Origin: Casuarius casuarius
Lineage: Eukaryota; Chordata; Aves; Casuariiformes; Casuariidae
Assembly: GCA_003342895.1 (NCBI GenBank)
Contig: PTFA01000363.1
Location: forward strand, 126,704 to 190,703
Length of the DNA: 64,000 bases
Direction: 5' to 3'
In this document: piece by piece, positions 48,780 to 62,500 of the stretch
Position numbering within the stretch: position 1 is the stretch's first letter
Layout: each line of letters starts with the position of its first letter
Made by a program: the position numbers and the translations under genes
Notes under the pieces: model-generated
What the model saw: only the letters and a program-made list of their open reading frames with translations
Databases searched by the model: none
Told to the model about the DNA's origin: nothing

Positions 48780-51700
48780 CTTTTAATGGTGGAGGGAGAT
48801 TTCAGTTTTAATCCCCCAGCCGCTTTTTCTTAGAAGCTCAGAATAATGGACTGCATCTCTTCAGTGAGAACCAGTGTATTTTAATATTTCCCTGAAAACA
48901 TTAGGAGAAAGTCCCAAACCCATAGGGTTTTGTTTATAATTGTTGCCAGACTGATAAATCCTGGAGACGGAAGAGTCTATACAAACAAAAAGATTTCCAG
49001 TAGCACAGGAAAACTGCAATACCAAGCTCTCGTCACCTTGTTATAGACAAAACATTGATAGTTTATTGTCAGGAGGACTCTGGCTGGAAAGCGTTTGTCT
49101 GAGCCAGAACTGCCTGACCTTTTGCGGTAGGCACAGTAAGGCAGCGAGCACCGCTGAACTGTCGGAGCGCCTGCAATAAACCCAAATCCCTTTTGATGAG
49201 GGGAATCAAAAGCACACAGCTCCTCATGACCTACTAATAATACCCGTGACCTCAACAGCGAGTTACAAATCTGATACATAGTTTGAAAACTAGGTGTAAC
49301 ACCTGCTTCCTGGCAGCATCCTTTTGTTTTCTCCTGGATAGGTGCTTAGCAATTTAAAATCCAGTTCCCCAGCTTCGGCTTCAGAGCTATAGGAGAGTTT
49401 TCATTTCCTATCATGCTACTCTAACGTGACCTGACCAAGGAGCCTCATCAATATTACAGCAGTAAATAGCTTGACAACTTCCTCATAAATAACACATTCC
49501 CACTCTGCTTTGTGCTCTGCATTTAATAGTGTACTGGATATTTAGAAATACAGGGAATCTAGTTGAAAGTAACGAGACAAATGTTTTGCCCATGAAGAGT
49601 CAAAGTGCATGTGCTGCTTACTCCCGACACTTTGTGATTCACTGCTTAATAAAGAAACAACCCAGAAAAGACTCCAAACAAACCTGAAGCATGTACAGTT
49701 GCTCTTCCCTTATATTGTAGAAAAACCATAGTATATCAGATTACGGAGTTTAGTCCTTGCACATACCTAGTCTACTGCAGCATCAAAAGAAACAATCCAT
49801 TCAAATCTCTTGCTTGATTTGCATTAACAGGAAGATTCCCCCCCCCCCCCAATAAAGATCCATTACGAGGAGGGGTGTTGGAGAGGAATAAAATCCCCCC
49901 TCCCCCCAAACTTAAGGGAAAAATAATACCAAACAAAATAACACCAGCTGAGTGGAAAGTCACCAGCGTCGATGGTGGACTTGAAGTGCTATGAAGAACC
50001 CATGTTTAGGACCTTAAGCACAACACACCTGCTCAGCTGCCAGCACTGGAAGAGTTGGAAAAAAAAATCAAAAGGAACTTTAAGAGATTTTTTTTTTGCT
50101 TTGTTTTAGCTGTTATCACAATTAGTTTCAGCTGGTTTTTAAACATTAGCATTCACTGTGCCACTCAGTGTTCACTATGCCAAGCTGCTGGGCGTCCCTT
50201 ACACCTAAGCCCTGCTTTGTATTTCAGTGACTCCTTTACCTGTGTGGTGGTTCTCTGCAAGGAGCCTAAATCGTTTATTTGAATGACTGGATAAGGATTC
50301 CTATCCTTATGAAATAAACACAAATTCTGGATCCAAAGAGGACAGGATTTCTTCCATGTGTCTTTGATTCAGGCAGTGAAGTGCTGAGCACAAAGCGGGC
50401 CCTTCTGTTTCACATTTTTTGCTGGCTAAGTAGAAAATTCTCCACTCAGCATGCAAATTTGCTGCAGTTTGCTTCAAAAACAAGCCTCCATCTGCTGCAT
50501 CAAGATCATAAACCTCTTGCCTAGGGTCTGGCTTCTACTAGTCCTTAGCCTTGCTTGCCTTCCTTATCTGAGGAGAAGAAATGAAGTGCAGATAATAGCA
50601 TTTTATTGCTGCACAGTGGGGTTGCAAAGGTAATTAAAGATTCTGAGGCTGAAGTAAAGGGAGCTGTATATATTCCCTAGATAGATATATTTATTTTCAT
50701 TTAAAAATGTAAATACCAAAAAATGACTGAAACAGTACACATTTCCCTCTCCCACCTTGAACAACTGAATCTATTTACCTGTAGTTCAATCAAGTTACAG
50801 CAGAGCAAATCCCATTTAGAAACAGGACCCTCCTCTCTCTACTTTAACTCCTGTCTTAATGCTTCCCAGAGCAAAACTCCAGACACTTTGTGAGTCACAT
50901 ATCACCACCAAATAAGCAGCAGAGTCATTGAACGGTGCCTCATAAAGGAGGCGGGAAACAGGAAAAGTTCAAAATAAAGCTGTTTGTAAATTAAAGAAGT
51001 AAGGAAAGGAATGGATAGGAAATGAGTCCCTTATTTTTTCTTCAAAATTGTTCTGATTAATGAGGAGAAAGATCACTAGCCTATCTGCAGCTGCCATGGG
51101 GAAGACAGGGCGAAGACCAACTCCAGACCCAAGTATCCCCATGGTGTCAACCCATCACATTGTGCAGAATCGCTATATAATGAGCTGTGGGGTGAGATCT
51201 CATGTGACTGCAGTAGTTACCTGTCTCTTCTGCCTCTCATTATAGCTGGATGTGATTAGTTATAAGGTACCAGAAAGGAGAGATGTATGACATCTATTTG
51301 TGAGTAGGCAGAGAGAGGATTGCATGTGCTCCTGCAAAAAGAGACCCAAATACTCCAGGTTTTTCTGTGCACTGCTGTTGCATGCAGCTCCGAAGTTATC
51401 TACATAGTTTCCACCACATGTGGCAACACCCAGGCCCATGGCCCGGTGCAAAGCACACTGAAAGCGGCAAAACATTCCCACTGATATTTTTGGATTTTGT
51501 TTTTTAACGAGGCTCTAAATGAAGTGCCTCAAATACTGCTGCTCCTTTATTTATGTTTGGTTTTGGTGCTTTCTAATTCTGTTTAGCTGCTTTTGTGGAC
51601 CAGCAGATTCCTGGACAAAATGGCCTGGCAGGTTGCTGAGGCCATTTCCACTGGTTTTGCAGCACTGTGCAAGGAGAGACTGGCTGTTATTTGGACGGAA

Positions 51701-53980
51701 ACCCTGGATGAGACAACACAAGCCATCGTGCTTCCATTCTCTTTGGCTTGCCCCAGTGAGAGGGAAAACGTACCCAGCACTATTTCATTAAGGTCTTGGC
51801 ACGTTCCTTGATGGCACCTCTGGTAGTCACGGGCACAAAGGAAGCACCTATCCCCTGTCTGTTGTTCAATCTATAGCTATTCATGTACCGATCTGTCCAG
51901 AGATGAATCCACACTGGCGTGAGAGATAAGAGGCAACCCTGATGCAAGGCTTCAGAGATTACGGCAAAGCAGAGTGGCAGCAAAGTGCCATATTTTTGAG
52001 CGCGACCCAGCATACGCAGCCCAGCAACACTATTACAGTCGAGCCGCTCCGGACTCTACAGGGTGCTGACAGACACCAGCCACTCAGATATCCTTTGCAA
52101 GCAATTTCTGCGTTCTAGGGCAAATGGGAACACATAAAGCAACAAATAGAACAAGGCGAGTGCCATAAAATATAACAGATACACATTTTTAAGAGAAAAC
52201 CCTGCTTCCATTCCCAGCTCTCAAGACGACACAGTCTCCTTTCTGGTCCTGCTCCAAACAGGGAGGCAATCAAAGATCTTCAGCAGAAACCTCTCTTAAC
52301 AATGCGCATTGCTCCTTCAGCTGCAGGAGTAACTAGCAAATAATGGGATACAATCCTTTCTTTTAGGAGCTGCCTCCTTGACTATAAATACACATAACAT
52401 TTTAGTCCTTCATGTGAGTGTTTGTAAAATCAGCAAAAACAGCTACTCCATGCTCACATTTAGACTTACTAAGGAAAATGCTTTCATTTGCTAGAGCACT
52501 AAACTGTATCCTTACACTTGTGCTTAAGCCACCCCTAAAATTGGCTCAAGTTTCCACAAAACAACAGTTTAAACCAATTTAATTGCTGTCTGATGCAATC
52601 CCACCCTCCTTTCCACCCCTGGTTGCACATTCACTGTCTCCTTCCCTAAGCCAGCTCTAGTGCTTGTCTAACCCTGGACTGAGCTGCTTCAGAAGGCGAG
52701 CCAGGCGCACACACCCTCAACATCCAAAAAATCATCCCTTTGCTACCAATTTAGCATGCTGGAGTGACTCATCACAAGGCCAGAGGAACACCAGAGCCAG
52801 TGTAAAGAAAGGGGTGGAAGTAGACGGCAGAGGGAGGGTGGGCCTGTGACGATGAGCACTTCAGAAGTAAATTCAGAAATCTGGCAGCTCATTGCTGCTA
52901 ACAGAGGCCATCCTGCTCCCTCCACCTCCAGCTACGCCGATTAATCCCAGCCCTGGCTGAATTATGCCAAGCCTAACCTGAGCCTCCTCCCGCCACACAC
53001 GCAATTGGTTTCTGCAAGGTCAGTATATTGAATCAGCTCAGCAAGGCTCCCTACCAGCATGGAAATGCATGACTGGAGGTGAGAAGAACTGCTCCCTTTC
53101 AACACCAGGGAGCCATTAGATCAGCTAAGTGGTGTTGTCAAGCCGTACCCTGAGGCTTCTGCATGCATCTGAGTCTTTGCTAACCTAAGGCTGGGCATGG
53201 AGAATCCTAAACAAAGCTTTATGTTGAAGGAAGAGAGCCACCTGCGGCAGCAGCAATCCCAACAGGAGCACCGCGTCTCTGCAAAGGCACAGGCAATACT
53301 AGCTACTCCTCCTCGCACCAGTTATCATATATGGTAATTCTAGTGGCCCTACTTTAAGGGAAGGTTATCAAGGATTAAGTCAGATTTTTAAAGAGGAGGA
53401 TATTTAAGTCAATTTAAAGGAAATTCTAAGACAACGTAGACACTGAGTAGCCAGAATCTAATAAAAACAAATGAAAAAGAAAAAAAATACACAGCATGAA
53501 CACAACTGAGATTTCCCACAGGATATCCTTGGCTCAATTTACAAGTGTTTCATGACATAGAAAGACTCCTAAATACGAGGATAAGTGTTCATCTATAATG
53601 AATTTTTCTGCATACATTATGTAACGCTGTATTTTCCACACTTCATATATAGCTGTCTGTATCTATAAATAGAAATGCCGCCTCATGTGCGCTATCATAT
53701 ATTGCAACCTATGACAATGTGGTAAAGGAGAGGAAACAAGCAAAGGAAGTGGTGTGCTCCGCCAGAATATACAAATTTAGGCCCTGCTATGGCAGCTTCA
53801 TGCAAACCACTTCTGTCAAATATTCCAAGAATAGGAGGAGCAGCAAATGATTATCGAGGAGGAAGTAAACCAATGGGTATGTTGCATGGCACAGAACAAA
53901 AGACCAAGTAATCTTGTGAAAAGGATAAAAGAGCAAACAGATTCCTTGCATGGTTAAAGCCAGGGTATTGCACAAAGTGG
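48780..53980. other. Non-coding stretch, no gene seen
   Basis: No gene is supported; the longest frame is 100 residues (48977-49279, minus). A POU octamer ATGCAAAT lies at 50451-50458 within the near-palindrome GCATGCAAATTTGC. Several AT-rich parts (about 49400-49750 and 50040-50300) look like possible conserved non-coding DNA, but I cannot test this. Confidence 0.4.
49838..49907 (-). repeat. Poly(C) runs
   Basis: A run of 13 C (49838-49850) is followed about 45 bp later by C6-T-C6 (49895-49907). On the minus strand these are G-runs that could contribute to a G-quadruplex with a long loop. Such runs are prone to sequencing error, so the exact length is uncertain. Confidence 0.75.
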
Positions 53981-53985
53981 CATAT

Positions 53986-54003
53986 AAAAAAAAAAAAAAA
54001 AAA
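53986..54003 (+). repeat. Poly(A) run of 18
   Basis: A run of 18 A is followed directly by GTGTGTGTGGGGGGG. I see no recognisable retroposon body upstream, so this is listed as a simple repeat only. Confidence 0.8.
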
Positions 54004-57000
54004 GTGTGTGTGGGGGGGACTTGAATAAACCAGCCAGAGCAGGGCTGTTCAGCAGGACTGAGGGTAAGATGACAGAGGAATTCCTGTAATGCTGAAGGAA
54101 AAGCCAGAGCAGAGCACCATTCTGCAAGATCAGAGCCTATAATTGCTGATCTTTCTCCTTTTTCAGAATTTATCACCTTTGCATTTTTTTCTGTGTTCTC
54201 ACACATTTTATGAACTGCTGAAACACCCTAAGGATTTGTTCTCATCATTTTTTTCTCATTTACAAATTCAGTCTGACCATTGTGCCTACAGGGCTAAGGA
54301 CCTGTGACTGGCAGTATAATTAGAGATATATTCAATGGCATCATAGCAGACAGAAGTGTTTTAATTAAACTGAAAGGAAATTATTGCTTAACATGGCAAG
54401 AATGAGGAGCCCATGCTGAACAGACAGAAGTAAGCCTTCTGAAAAGGAAATCAGTGTCATGTCTAAGGGACTAAGAAATAGAGGATGAGCTTCTGGCTCT
54501 AGCAGATTTCCCACTGAGCCAGTTAGTTTGGGTCAGAGTGTGTTTTGATTTGCCTTTTGGAAGATGTGGACAGTTCACACTCCTAACCTCCCAGGTCATC
54601 TCTTTATTTGCATTAAGAAGGATTGACTGACACACTCTACGTAGCCCAAATGAGGCTATTTTTTATGAGGCAAATGAGGCCTCATTGCATATTATCATTG
54701 CCACTTTGTAGTTCTCTCCACAACCTCATTTAACAGTAAAACTCAGAGGTCGGTCATGAAAAGGCCAAGCCTGAGCTGAGCTAGCTAATATTATACTGGA
54801 AACCAAGATTTATGAGATCATTCCATTATCTTCCCTTGGTTAAGGCTCAAAACTTCCTTCGACTTCAGTGGGAGTAACATTAAACTCCCAAAGATTGATA
54901 TTTTAATCAACTTCAGTAATTCTCTTCAACTTTGAAAATAGCATAGTTTTGAGCAAAGCAATCAATACTTCAGAGCAATGCCCAATTCACTGTGGAGACA
55001 GTATATGGAGAGACAGAGAACAGTAATTAATCACTTTCTCCAAGACAGAAGTATCACATGCAGATATTTCTGCACTGTAAACAGGCCTAGTAGCCAGCAT
55101 CACCTATTAAAGTTGTACAGCACTGTTCATTAATACTATATCATCACTTGCTTCACTTTGGCAACTTTTATTGCTTGGCCTGAAAGCTTTCACTGGATGC
55201 CAGAAGTTCATCAAAAAAATGCCTTTCCTCATATTATCCAAAGCAATTCAGTTTTTTCTTTAGCCTTGCCCAAAGGCAAAAAAAAAGTTAACATAAAAAA
55301 AATGTATACCTCCGCAACTGTGATGAGAGCCAAAACAAATGTGGAAACTACTTATTTTTCTTATTGGAATCCAAAAAGAAATTAAATATGACACATACAG
55401 AAGAGATCAGAAAATAAAGTTGTTTCATGATTGACAGTATAGTCAATGTTTTATACCCTAATGTGTTCACAGTAATTGAGTGTGAAAGGTTGAGTCAGCA
55501 GATGATTTACACAACAACTGGAGTTGACTGAAGGCCACCATCATCTTGAGATGTTAATCTTACCTTTTAATTCAGATTAAAAAGCTACACTACTTTACAG
55601 GCATCTCACTCCTTGGGCACATACCTTAGCTGCATATAAATCCCTCCCATTTACCACCAGCTTTCACCTGAAGCAGAAAATACATCCTACACTTTTATCA
55701 ACTGTCGTATAACAATTGACACACTTCCCAAGGCCTCACTTGCTAGAGCAAAACAGCTTTTATCTTGCAAAAGGGTTCATACATTAAAAAAAATTATAAT
55801 CCTTTTTTTTTTTTTTTTCCTCCCCTCCACCACATGAGGGATTAGAAGCACTGAATAAGTTGCCTCCCAGACAAATGCAAAGCAAAGCTAAGAGTGAGCA
55901 ATAAACCCAGCTCCTAGAAGAACTGGATGGCGGAATGAAACAGTAAATAAAAGTGTGTGGGGGGAAACAGAAAATCTGGCAGAGAAAAAAAAGCAGTCAG
56001 AAGTACTGACAGGGCTGCAGAAGAGTCCCACAATGGAAGGGAATAGAACAGCACCAGGGAGGCACAGGCTGCAGGCAGAGGCCACACAACAAAACCCAGG
56101 GCATGTACAGAGGCAGCAGAGCAGCCAAACCCATGATCTTAATTGCACATACAACTTCCAGCTCTTAGTAAGAAGATATTCCCTCCACCAACTTTGCTTC
56201 AACTCAGGCAGCTACAGCACCTGCAGCGTGGCAGAAGGGATCCCTGCTTCAGCCCCTAACCTCCCCCCAGGCACACAGGCCCATAATCGCCAACGACATT
56301 GTCACCTAAATACACATCCAAAATACACTGCTTAAAAGAAGCCAGCTCAGAAAGAAGAGACACACATTTAACCTCAGAGAGCAAATGTAAAGAAAAAAAA
56401 TAATAAAAAAACCTTCTTACCACCAAATTCCTCTAAATAAAAAGGAAATCACACTTTTTCATCAGCTTCTTGTAACTGAAGGCCTTGCTACCCTGACTCT
56501 ACCACTCCAGCACCCCACCTTCCTGGTAGTACCGTATTAATGACCCAATTAGCACAGGATGTTTCCAGCCACATTCCCATTTCCCCCTCACCCTCCCACC
56601 CTCATGGCTGAGCGCGATGGCAATCAACACTTGCGAGCAAGCAGCTGAAAACCTACTTGGCTCCCTCCTGCTCGACTCCAAGATTTCTTCCTCCTGGCCG
56701 AGTGTAGCTACTCAGAGCAACAGTGCCAAACTGAAAATAACATGTAGTAAATCAAAACATTTCTTTGCTTATGTTGCTAATGACACCTCAGATTACTAGT
56801 ACTTAATTGAATTTACTTTTCAGTATGCTTTTTACATTCTGTATTTCTATCAGCTGAGACAATAAAAATCAATTCCTGTAAGGCAATTTCATTTAGGTTT
56901 ATACTCTGTTTTATATTCAGTTTTCCAATGCTGCAACAGTTGAGTGGCAAATCTGTGGAGGACTATTTATAAGAACTACTTCTATGAAAATAAAGCAGAC

Positions 57001-58910
57001 CCATACTGAGGGAAGGCACTTTAACAGGCAAATTAGTTTAAAAACAAATACATACAAAGGAAAAACAATATCCTGGAGAAAAAGTGGTTTGGCTAACTAC
57101 AGTTGATTCATTAATGAGATTTCATATACACACAAGAAATATAGTAACATGTATAAATATTTGGAGGATTGGTGATACAGATAAATATATTTATTAACCT
57201 TTTTTTTTTCTGCTGAACTTCCTATTAAGCTTTATACAAGGTACTGCTGAAATATTCCCCCAGGCAAAAATCTACCATATAAAAGGTCTTCATCCTGAAA
57301 TGAAGTCTTCATATACTTAGCTTTATGGATCAAAAGCAGTCACCCCAATCTAGGCACAGTGCATAATTCAGAGTGCATGAATTTAACCACCTATCAGGTG
57401 TGTTGAGACCTTTGCCTGGACCTTTGGGGACAGTCCCTTATGTTCATGCATGGTGGAGTACCGTGAGGGCTGCTGTATGCAATAAGAGAAGAAATCACTA
57501 CCATGAGTCACTGCTTACCACACTTTCCTGGAGAATTGTTGACTTTAATATATATAGATTTTTTGAAAATCTGAAGATTTTTTTCCTCCCTTCTCAACGT
57601 AACAATGAAAATGCCAGTCTCACCCTCTGCTGTGGGCCAGAGTGAGATGGCAACATTACAAAGGCAACAATTTAAGAGCCAGGAGAGGAAGAGTAATATG
57701 CAACCCGCTTTGCTTTTTGGATCACTTTTGTCTCTCCTGGTGGAGCTCGGTGAGCCCATGAGTTTCAGGGGAGCGTGCCACATTTGTAGGGGCAGCAGGT
57801 CATCCCTTCCCTGTCAAGGCGTAGCGCCATGGTCAACAGGAGGAAGTGTCTTTACGCTTTGGCGTATTCATTTATGACAATAAGGTGAAATTTTGACTCT
57901 GAATCCGCCTATTTGCACAAGTTTAGGCATGTTAGATTTACAGAAGTAGCTTCCATTGACTTTTCCCCTTTTCCCTTGGTGGGAGGAAGGGAGGCCTGGA
58001 GGATAGCAGTGCTGGGTTCGGGAGCGCTCTCTCCCCACTGCCATGCCCCCGCCGCGGACCCCGAGCCTCATCCTCATGGGGCCCACATCTCCAAGTGGGC
58101 AGGAGCAGGAAGGGTGCCCTGAGGGACAACTCAGCCATGGGCTTAAGTGATTGTAGTTTTATAAATAAGAGCACATGCAGCATTATCCTTCAAAATACAT
58201 GCATCCACTGGCTTGCTATAATTTAAGAAAAGATGGAGCATGTCCTTTGCAAATCAGATCCCACCGTCTGGGTAAGCGTAGCATGTTGTCTCAGCTCATG
58301 CTGCTGTACAGTCGTTATACACTCATTTGGCAGGCTCTTGAGGAAAGAAACTTCCTGTTTCTCAGTGTTTTTCTTGCTACTAAGATTACATCTCCCTGTG
58401 CCTTGCCAAAAAGTCTCCTCTAGATCACTGCTGCGCGCAGTGAGGACTCTCGGGCTTGGCTGGCCGGGCACCAGGAGTGCCCGCTGGGAGGGATGACTAG
58501 TCCTTCGCTGCAAGCTTCCTCCTTGCTCACAGCTGCGAGAGGTAGGACAGATGGGAAGAGGAAATGCAAGGAAGAAACTAAGGAGACAGGGCATGTCGTA
58601 TTTTTTGAAAAGACAAAATACCTCTTAACACCAAAAAAACCCCACAAATATGTCTGAAATATTGTTTCTCAAGGCTAACAGTTCCCCAGGTTGTGATGGG
58701 AGTATTACATGGTGCCGCAGAGGCAGAGCAGTGGTAGTCCGGCCCTTGCATGAAGACATGTCATACAGGAGAGCATTACGGGTTAGCAGTTTTGTCTCTA
58801 CAGAGACTGCATGTGGTTTCCAAATTCTGGAAAAGTCCTTTTGGTTCTGGATTACACTGAATTTGAATACACCAGAGATGTCATTGTTTTTCCAGAGGCT
58901 CAGCTAAACT
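54004..58910. other. Non-coding stretch, no gene seen
   Basis: A T16 run lies at 55803-55818. A 'gacttcagtgggagtaac' repeat fragment is at about 54859-54878. GC-richer patches are at about 58000-58090 and 58430-58490. Open frames of up to 139 residues exist (53787-54206, minus; 55955-56335, plus); none shows a domain I know. The AT-rich segment at 54600-54740, with repeated ATGAGGC words, is otherwise featureless. Confidence 0.4.
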
Positions 58911-58913
58911 GGG

Positions 58914-58952
58914 GGCTATGTATGATAAATTTCTGGCTATGTATGATAAATT
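58914..58952 (+). repeat. 18-bp tandem duplication
   Basis: GGCTATGTATGATAAATT occurs at 58914-58931 and again, identical, at 58935-58952, separated by TCT. Perfect identity suggests a recent slippage or fill-in event, younger than the decayed repeats elsewhere in the window. Confidence 0.9.
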
Positions 58953-59414
58953 AAGACCGGGGTTACTCCTTCCTGGCTTGGTACTTTGATTTTTGCCTGG
59001 ATGGGATACTCTCCTGGCCTTGTTACTGTCTTCTGGAGCAAGGGAATTGTATTAGCCTTTTTCCTTAATTGTCGTCAGTGTGTAGCTGGCTACAGTTGGT
59101 GTTTGCAGCTATCCTGTACCCCTGTTTGCACATGAAACCTGGAGAGGGACTGAGCAGCAGCAATGAGCTGACAAGAGGGTTCGTACGCAGGCAGTCCTCT
59201 GCAGAGCTATGGGGCAGGCAGCCTGCAGTTTTGCAGAGGATGCAGAGGAAAGCACCGAGAAGACAGCTTACCTGTCACTTAGTCATTTCTAAATACCGCA
59301 GGTGAGAAGGTGTGAAAGCTTTCAGTTTGGAAGGGTAATGACTGGGGCCACAGGAAAGGCAGGCGTCCCGTTATGCATTTACATTTACATTACTACCTCA
59401 GCAGTACAGAAGCT

Positions 59415-59545
59415 CTGCGAAGGTTGCGTGCTGCCTCCCCCGGCCCCTGCCCAGGCCCCGCAGCAGGAGGCGGCGGAGGCGGACGTGTGCTCCCCGTGGG
59501 CAGAGCTCGCTGCAAGGAGAAGAGCAGATTCCTGCGCCCACGCAA
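59415..59545. promoter_or_regulatory. Small CpG-rich patch
   Basis: About 130 bp hold roughly fourteen CpGs (for example GGAGGCGGCGGAGGCGGACG) between AT-rich flanks. It is shorter than the usual CpG-island limit. About 100 bp downstream, a pyrimidine-rich tract ends in CCGCTGCAG at 59661, an acceptor-like site. Overlapping frames on both strands reach 128 residues. It may be a minor promoter or a GC-rich exon of a non-coding RNA. No known protein is evident. Confidence 0.35.
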
Positions 59546-59549
59546 GCTG

Positions 59550-62500
59550 CAGGCTCAGTGTAAAGCCAGACTGAGGTGTGTCAAATGGACAGGGGCAGAA
59601 GTGGGTAGCGGTAAAGCAAAAGCACTGCGCTCTCACCCCGTTCGTCTTGCTCCGCTGCAGAGCCAGCAGAAGCGATGTGAAGTTGTGACGGGCAGGTGCA
59701 AGCAGAGCGGCGTTTTAAGGATGAGATCAGAAAGGAGCACAGGGAAGCAGTTTTGTTAGGGAATCCTGCGCTTTTGGGACCAAGAATAAGAAAAAAGGCA
59801 CAAAAATTCTCTTGGCTTTGGTATTTAACAAACTTCCTGGGGTTATATGTTTCCCAACCGTCAGCCTGCCGTGGAGTGAGAACTGCATGGAGCTGCCAAA
59901 TCTGGTGGAGGTGAATCTTAGTCTGTTTTGCTAAGACTCTTTGGTACGCTGCAGCTAGTAGAGTACATTTTGACCTACGGGGCATGCTGCAGGATATATA
60001 GATGACTGGAGGAAATGTGTAGCCTATGAGCGCAATGTTTATTTCTGTAATTAATTTTTTTTTCATTTCCTCTTGGGGCTTGACTGCATCTCTTGTTCTT
60101 CTGCCTCCAGAGTTTCAGTGCCACTATTTAAAACTTCGACATAGTTATTACGCCTAACAGTTTTATCCAGAACATTAGCACGACTCAAGTGGCTACTGTC
60201 GTTTTTTGTTTGCAGACATTTCTCAATATTTTAAAGAAATTCAGAGAAAAAGGTTACAGATAGGATTACATTTTTTAGACAAGTAAGTCCACATAACAAT
60301 ATACTACACAAGTAGCAGTCTTGTTGTTATACTAGAAAGCTTTTGTGTAAGATTATTCAACTCCATATTTATTTTAAATAGATAAAATGGCAAACTTACA
60401 CAGTAATGAATACAGTATTTCAAAGTCTCTGTTGTATATTATGGAATAGAAGAGAAAGATTATTTCTTTAAGCCTGTCAATTACTAAATCATCATAAAAA
60501 TGTATGTACATAAATATTTCCATGAGCCTTTCTGCTTAGATTACTTTGAGATGATAGAGCCCACTTTGATTATTCTTTGCTGCTTTGCAATAAGGATTTA
60601 AATTGTGAGTACACTTCAGGAACATCATCTTTTACAACTGCAGCAAAAGGCAGTGGGTGAACAATAAATAATGAAGCAGAACAGGAAGTGGTAGAGACTT
60701 TTTAATTCACAGAATTATTTTCCTGTGTAAAAGATGATAAAATTCCCACTGCACACAGATTTTTCTTTAAAAGTTGCATTCTATTTATTAAGTCAGTAAC
60801 ATTTAGGACATTTAATACAAACCATTTTGCTGCTTCTTATACTACTTGTCCTATAAGACAAAGACACAATGCTGCTATGAACGCCGAGACCGTAAGATCT
60901 GCAGCTAATACCTGTGTCAGTGCAATTACTGAACACCGAAGGCATTAACTGCTCTTTCACATGAAGGAGCACATAGTGTGTTTTCACTTCCTCTTTTTGC
61001 CAAGTGGCTGCAATCGCAGGTGCTGGGGCAGGCTTTCCCATCTTCGGTGGGATGGCTGCGCGTCATGGTGGGACAGCTGTCTGCTGTTAGGAGACGGAGG
61101 CAGCAGGGACTTTGCGGTTTGGGGCTGTCAGCAGGCTCGGCAAGGGGTTTGGGACGCTCGCTGAAGCCGGAGTGAAGAAGCAGATTTGAGGCCTGGGGAG
61201 CAGCTGAGAAGGAGCAGGGATGAAGTATAGGGCAACCAGCGTGTGCATGGTCCAAAGGAAGAGGGAAGAAATAATTTTGCAGGTTCTTGATGGCAATTGC
61301 TAGCAAAAGTCTCTTATAATTGAGAGATCACTGAGAAATATAAATGGGACCAGTCTGACTATGGATAAGCATGCAGCTAAGCTTTGCTGCAAGCAGGGTG
61401 TTGCAGAAGTGCAGTTGGCAAAGGCACTTTCTTTGCCCTGTTTATGACAAGTGGAGAAAGGAGAGGGGCTGTATTGAAATCTGTGTGGTAGGAGCTCCAT
61501 TCGTGTTAAGAGACTCCATTCAGGGGCTTACAAAGGCTATGAGTCAACTGGAGAGAAAAGAGGCATTTCATAGAAGCCAAAGTGTGACCCTTTGTTTTTC
61601 TTGACCCCCAAGGTCCCCAGCCACACAAAAGGAGACCCTAGCACTGATTCTGCAGCAACAAATGCCTGTTGTGAGCGAGTGTATTTGAGGAGCAGTGACA
61701 ATAAGAAATGACCTGAAGGGCTTGTTTCCACCCCGTGTTTCCCAAGGGCCTGCCAAGGGAGGGCTCCTGTGCAGCAGGCAGAGGTGGGCACGATGAGGCT
61801 GTCAGGAAGCTCTTCACAGGGGAAGCCTTTCCCTAAAAAGCCTCTCCAGGAAGCGAGTGATCTGACTGTCCCACCAGTGATGTTTACTGGTGGGCACTTG
61901 TGACAGTGTTTTTTTGGATTCAGTTCTGCACACCCTAAGAACTCAAATACAGCTTTTACTTTGATGGTGAAGTGCAATTTTTCTAATTTAAGACCAGCAA
62001 GGGATTAGGATGGCTTAGTAGCCTTGTCTTTATTTCAGCCTTCCTTTAACCTGCTACTACTTTTTCACAATTGAAGTAGACATGAAAAGGATGTTTTCCT
62101 TTGCCCTTTTCATTATCCCAAAGTGCTGCAGCTCCCTATTAAAGCTCATGATTGAATTAGGGTGCAGAACAATAGATTTAAGGGTATCATAAAACTCTTC
62201 CTGGTAAATAATAGTCCCCACATATATTCCAGTTGTGACCTGAGTCAGGCTGCTGTCAGTACCCAAGCAGCCGTGCACTGGTTCTGCAGATCATTTGAGC
62301 TGAGGAAATGCATTTGCATATGGATCTCATGCTAAGAAGGTAGGGCAGCAAGGATTTCATTAGTGCTAATGACATGTGTGGGAGAAGTGATTTAGTATAC
62401 AGGCCCTGCCAGGAATGGCACAACGAGGAAGTATTTAATTCATACAAAGCTCCTTTTTTTTGCTTCTGAGACTTAAAAAACTAGGCATTTCAAGCAGCTC

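Noticed and set aside
59581..60066. 161-residue minus-strand open frame
   Set aside because: Long for the window, but it begins in a T-run region and ends in a CpG-rich patch. There is no domain, signal peptide or repeat pattern, and nothing suggests a start in a promoter context.
61537..61977. 146-residue minus-strand open frame
   Set aside because: No recognisable motif; cysteine residues are not in a regular spacing. Treated as a chance frame.
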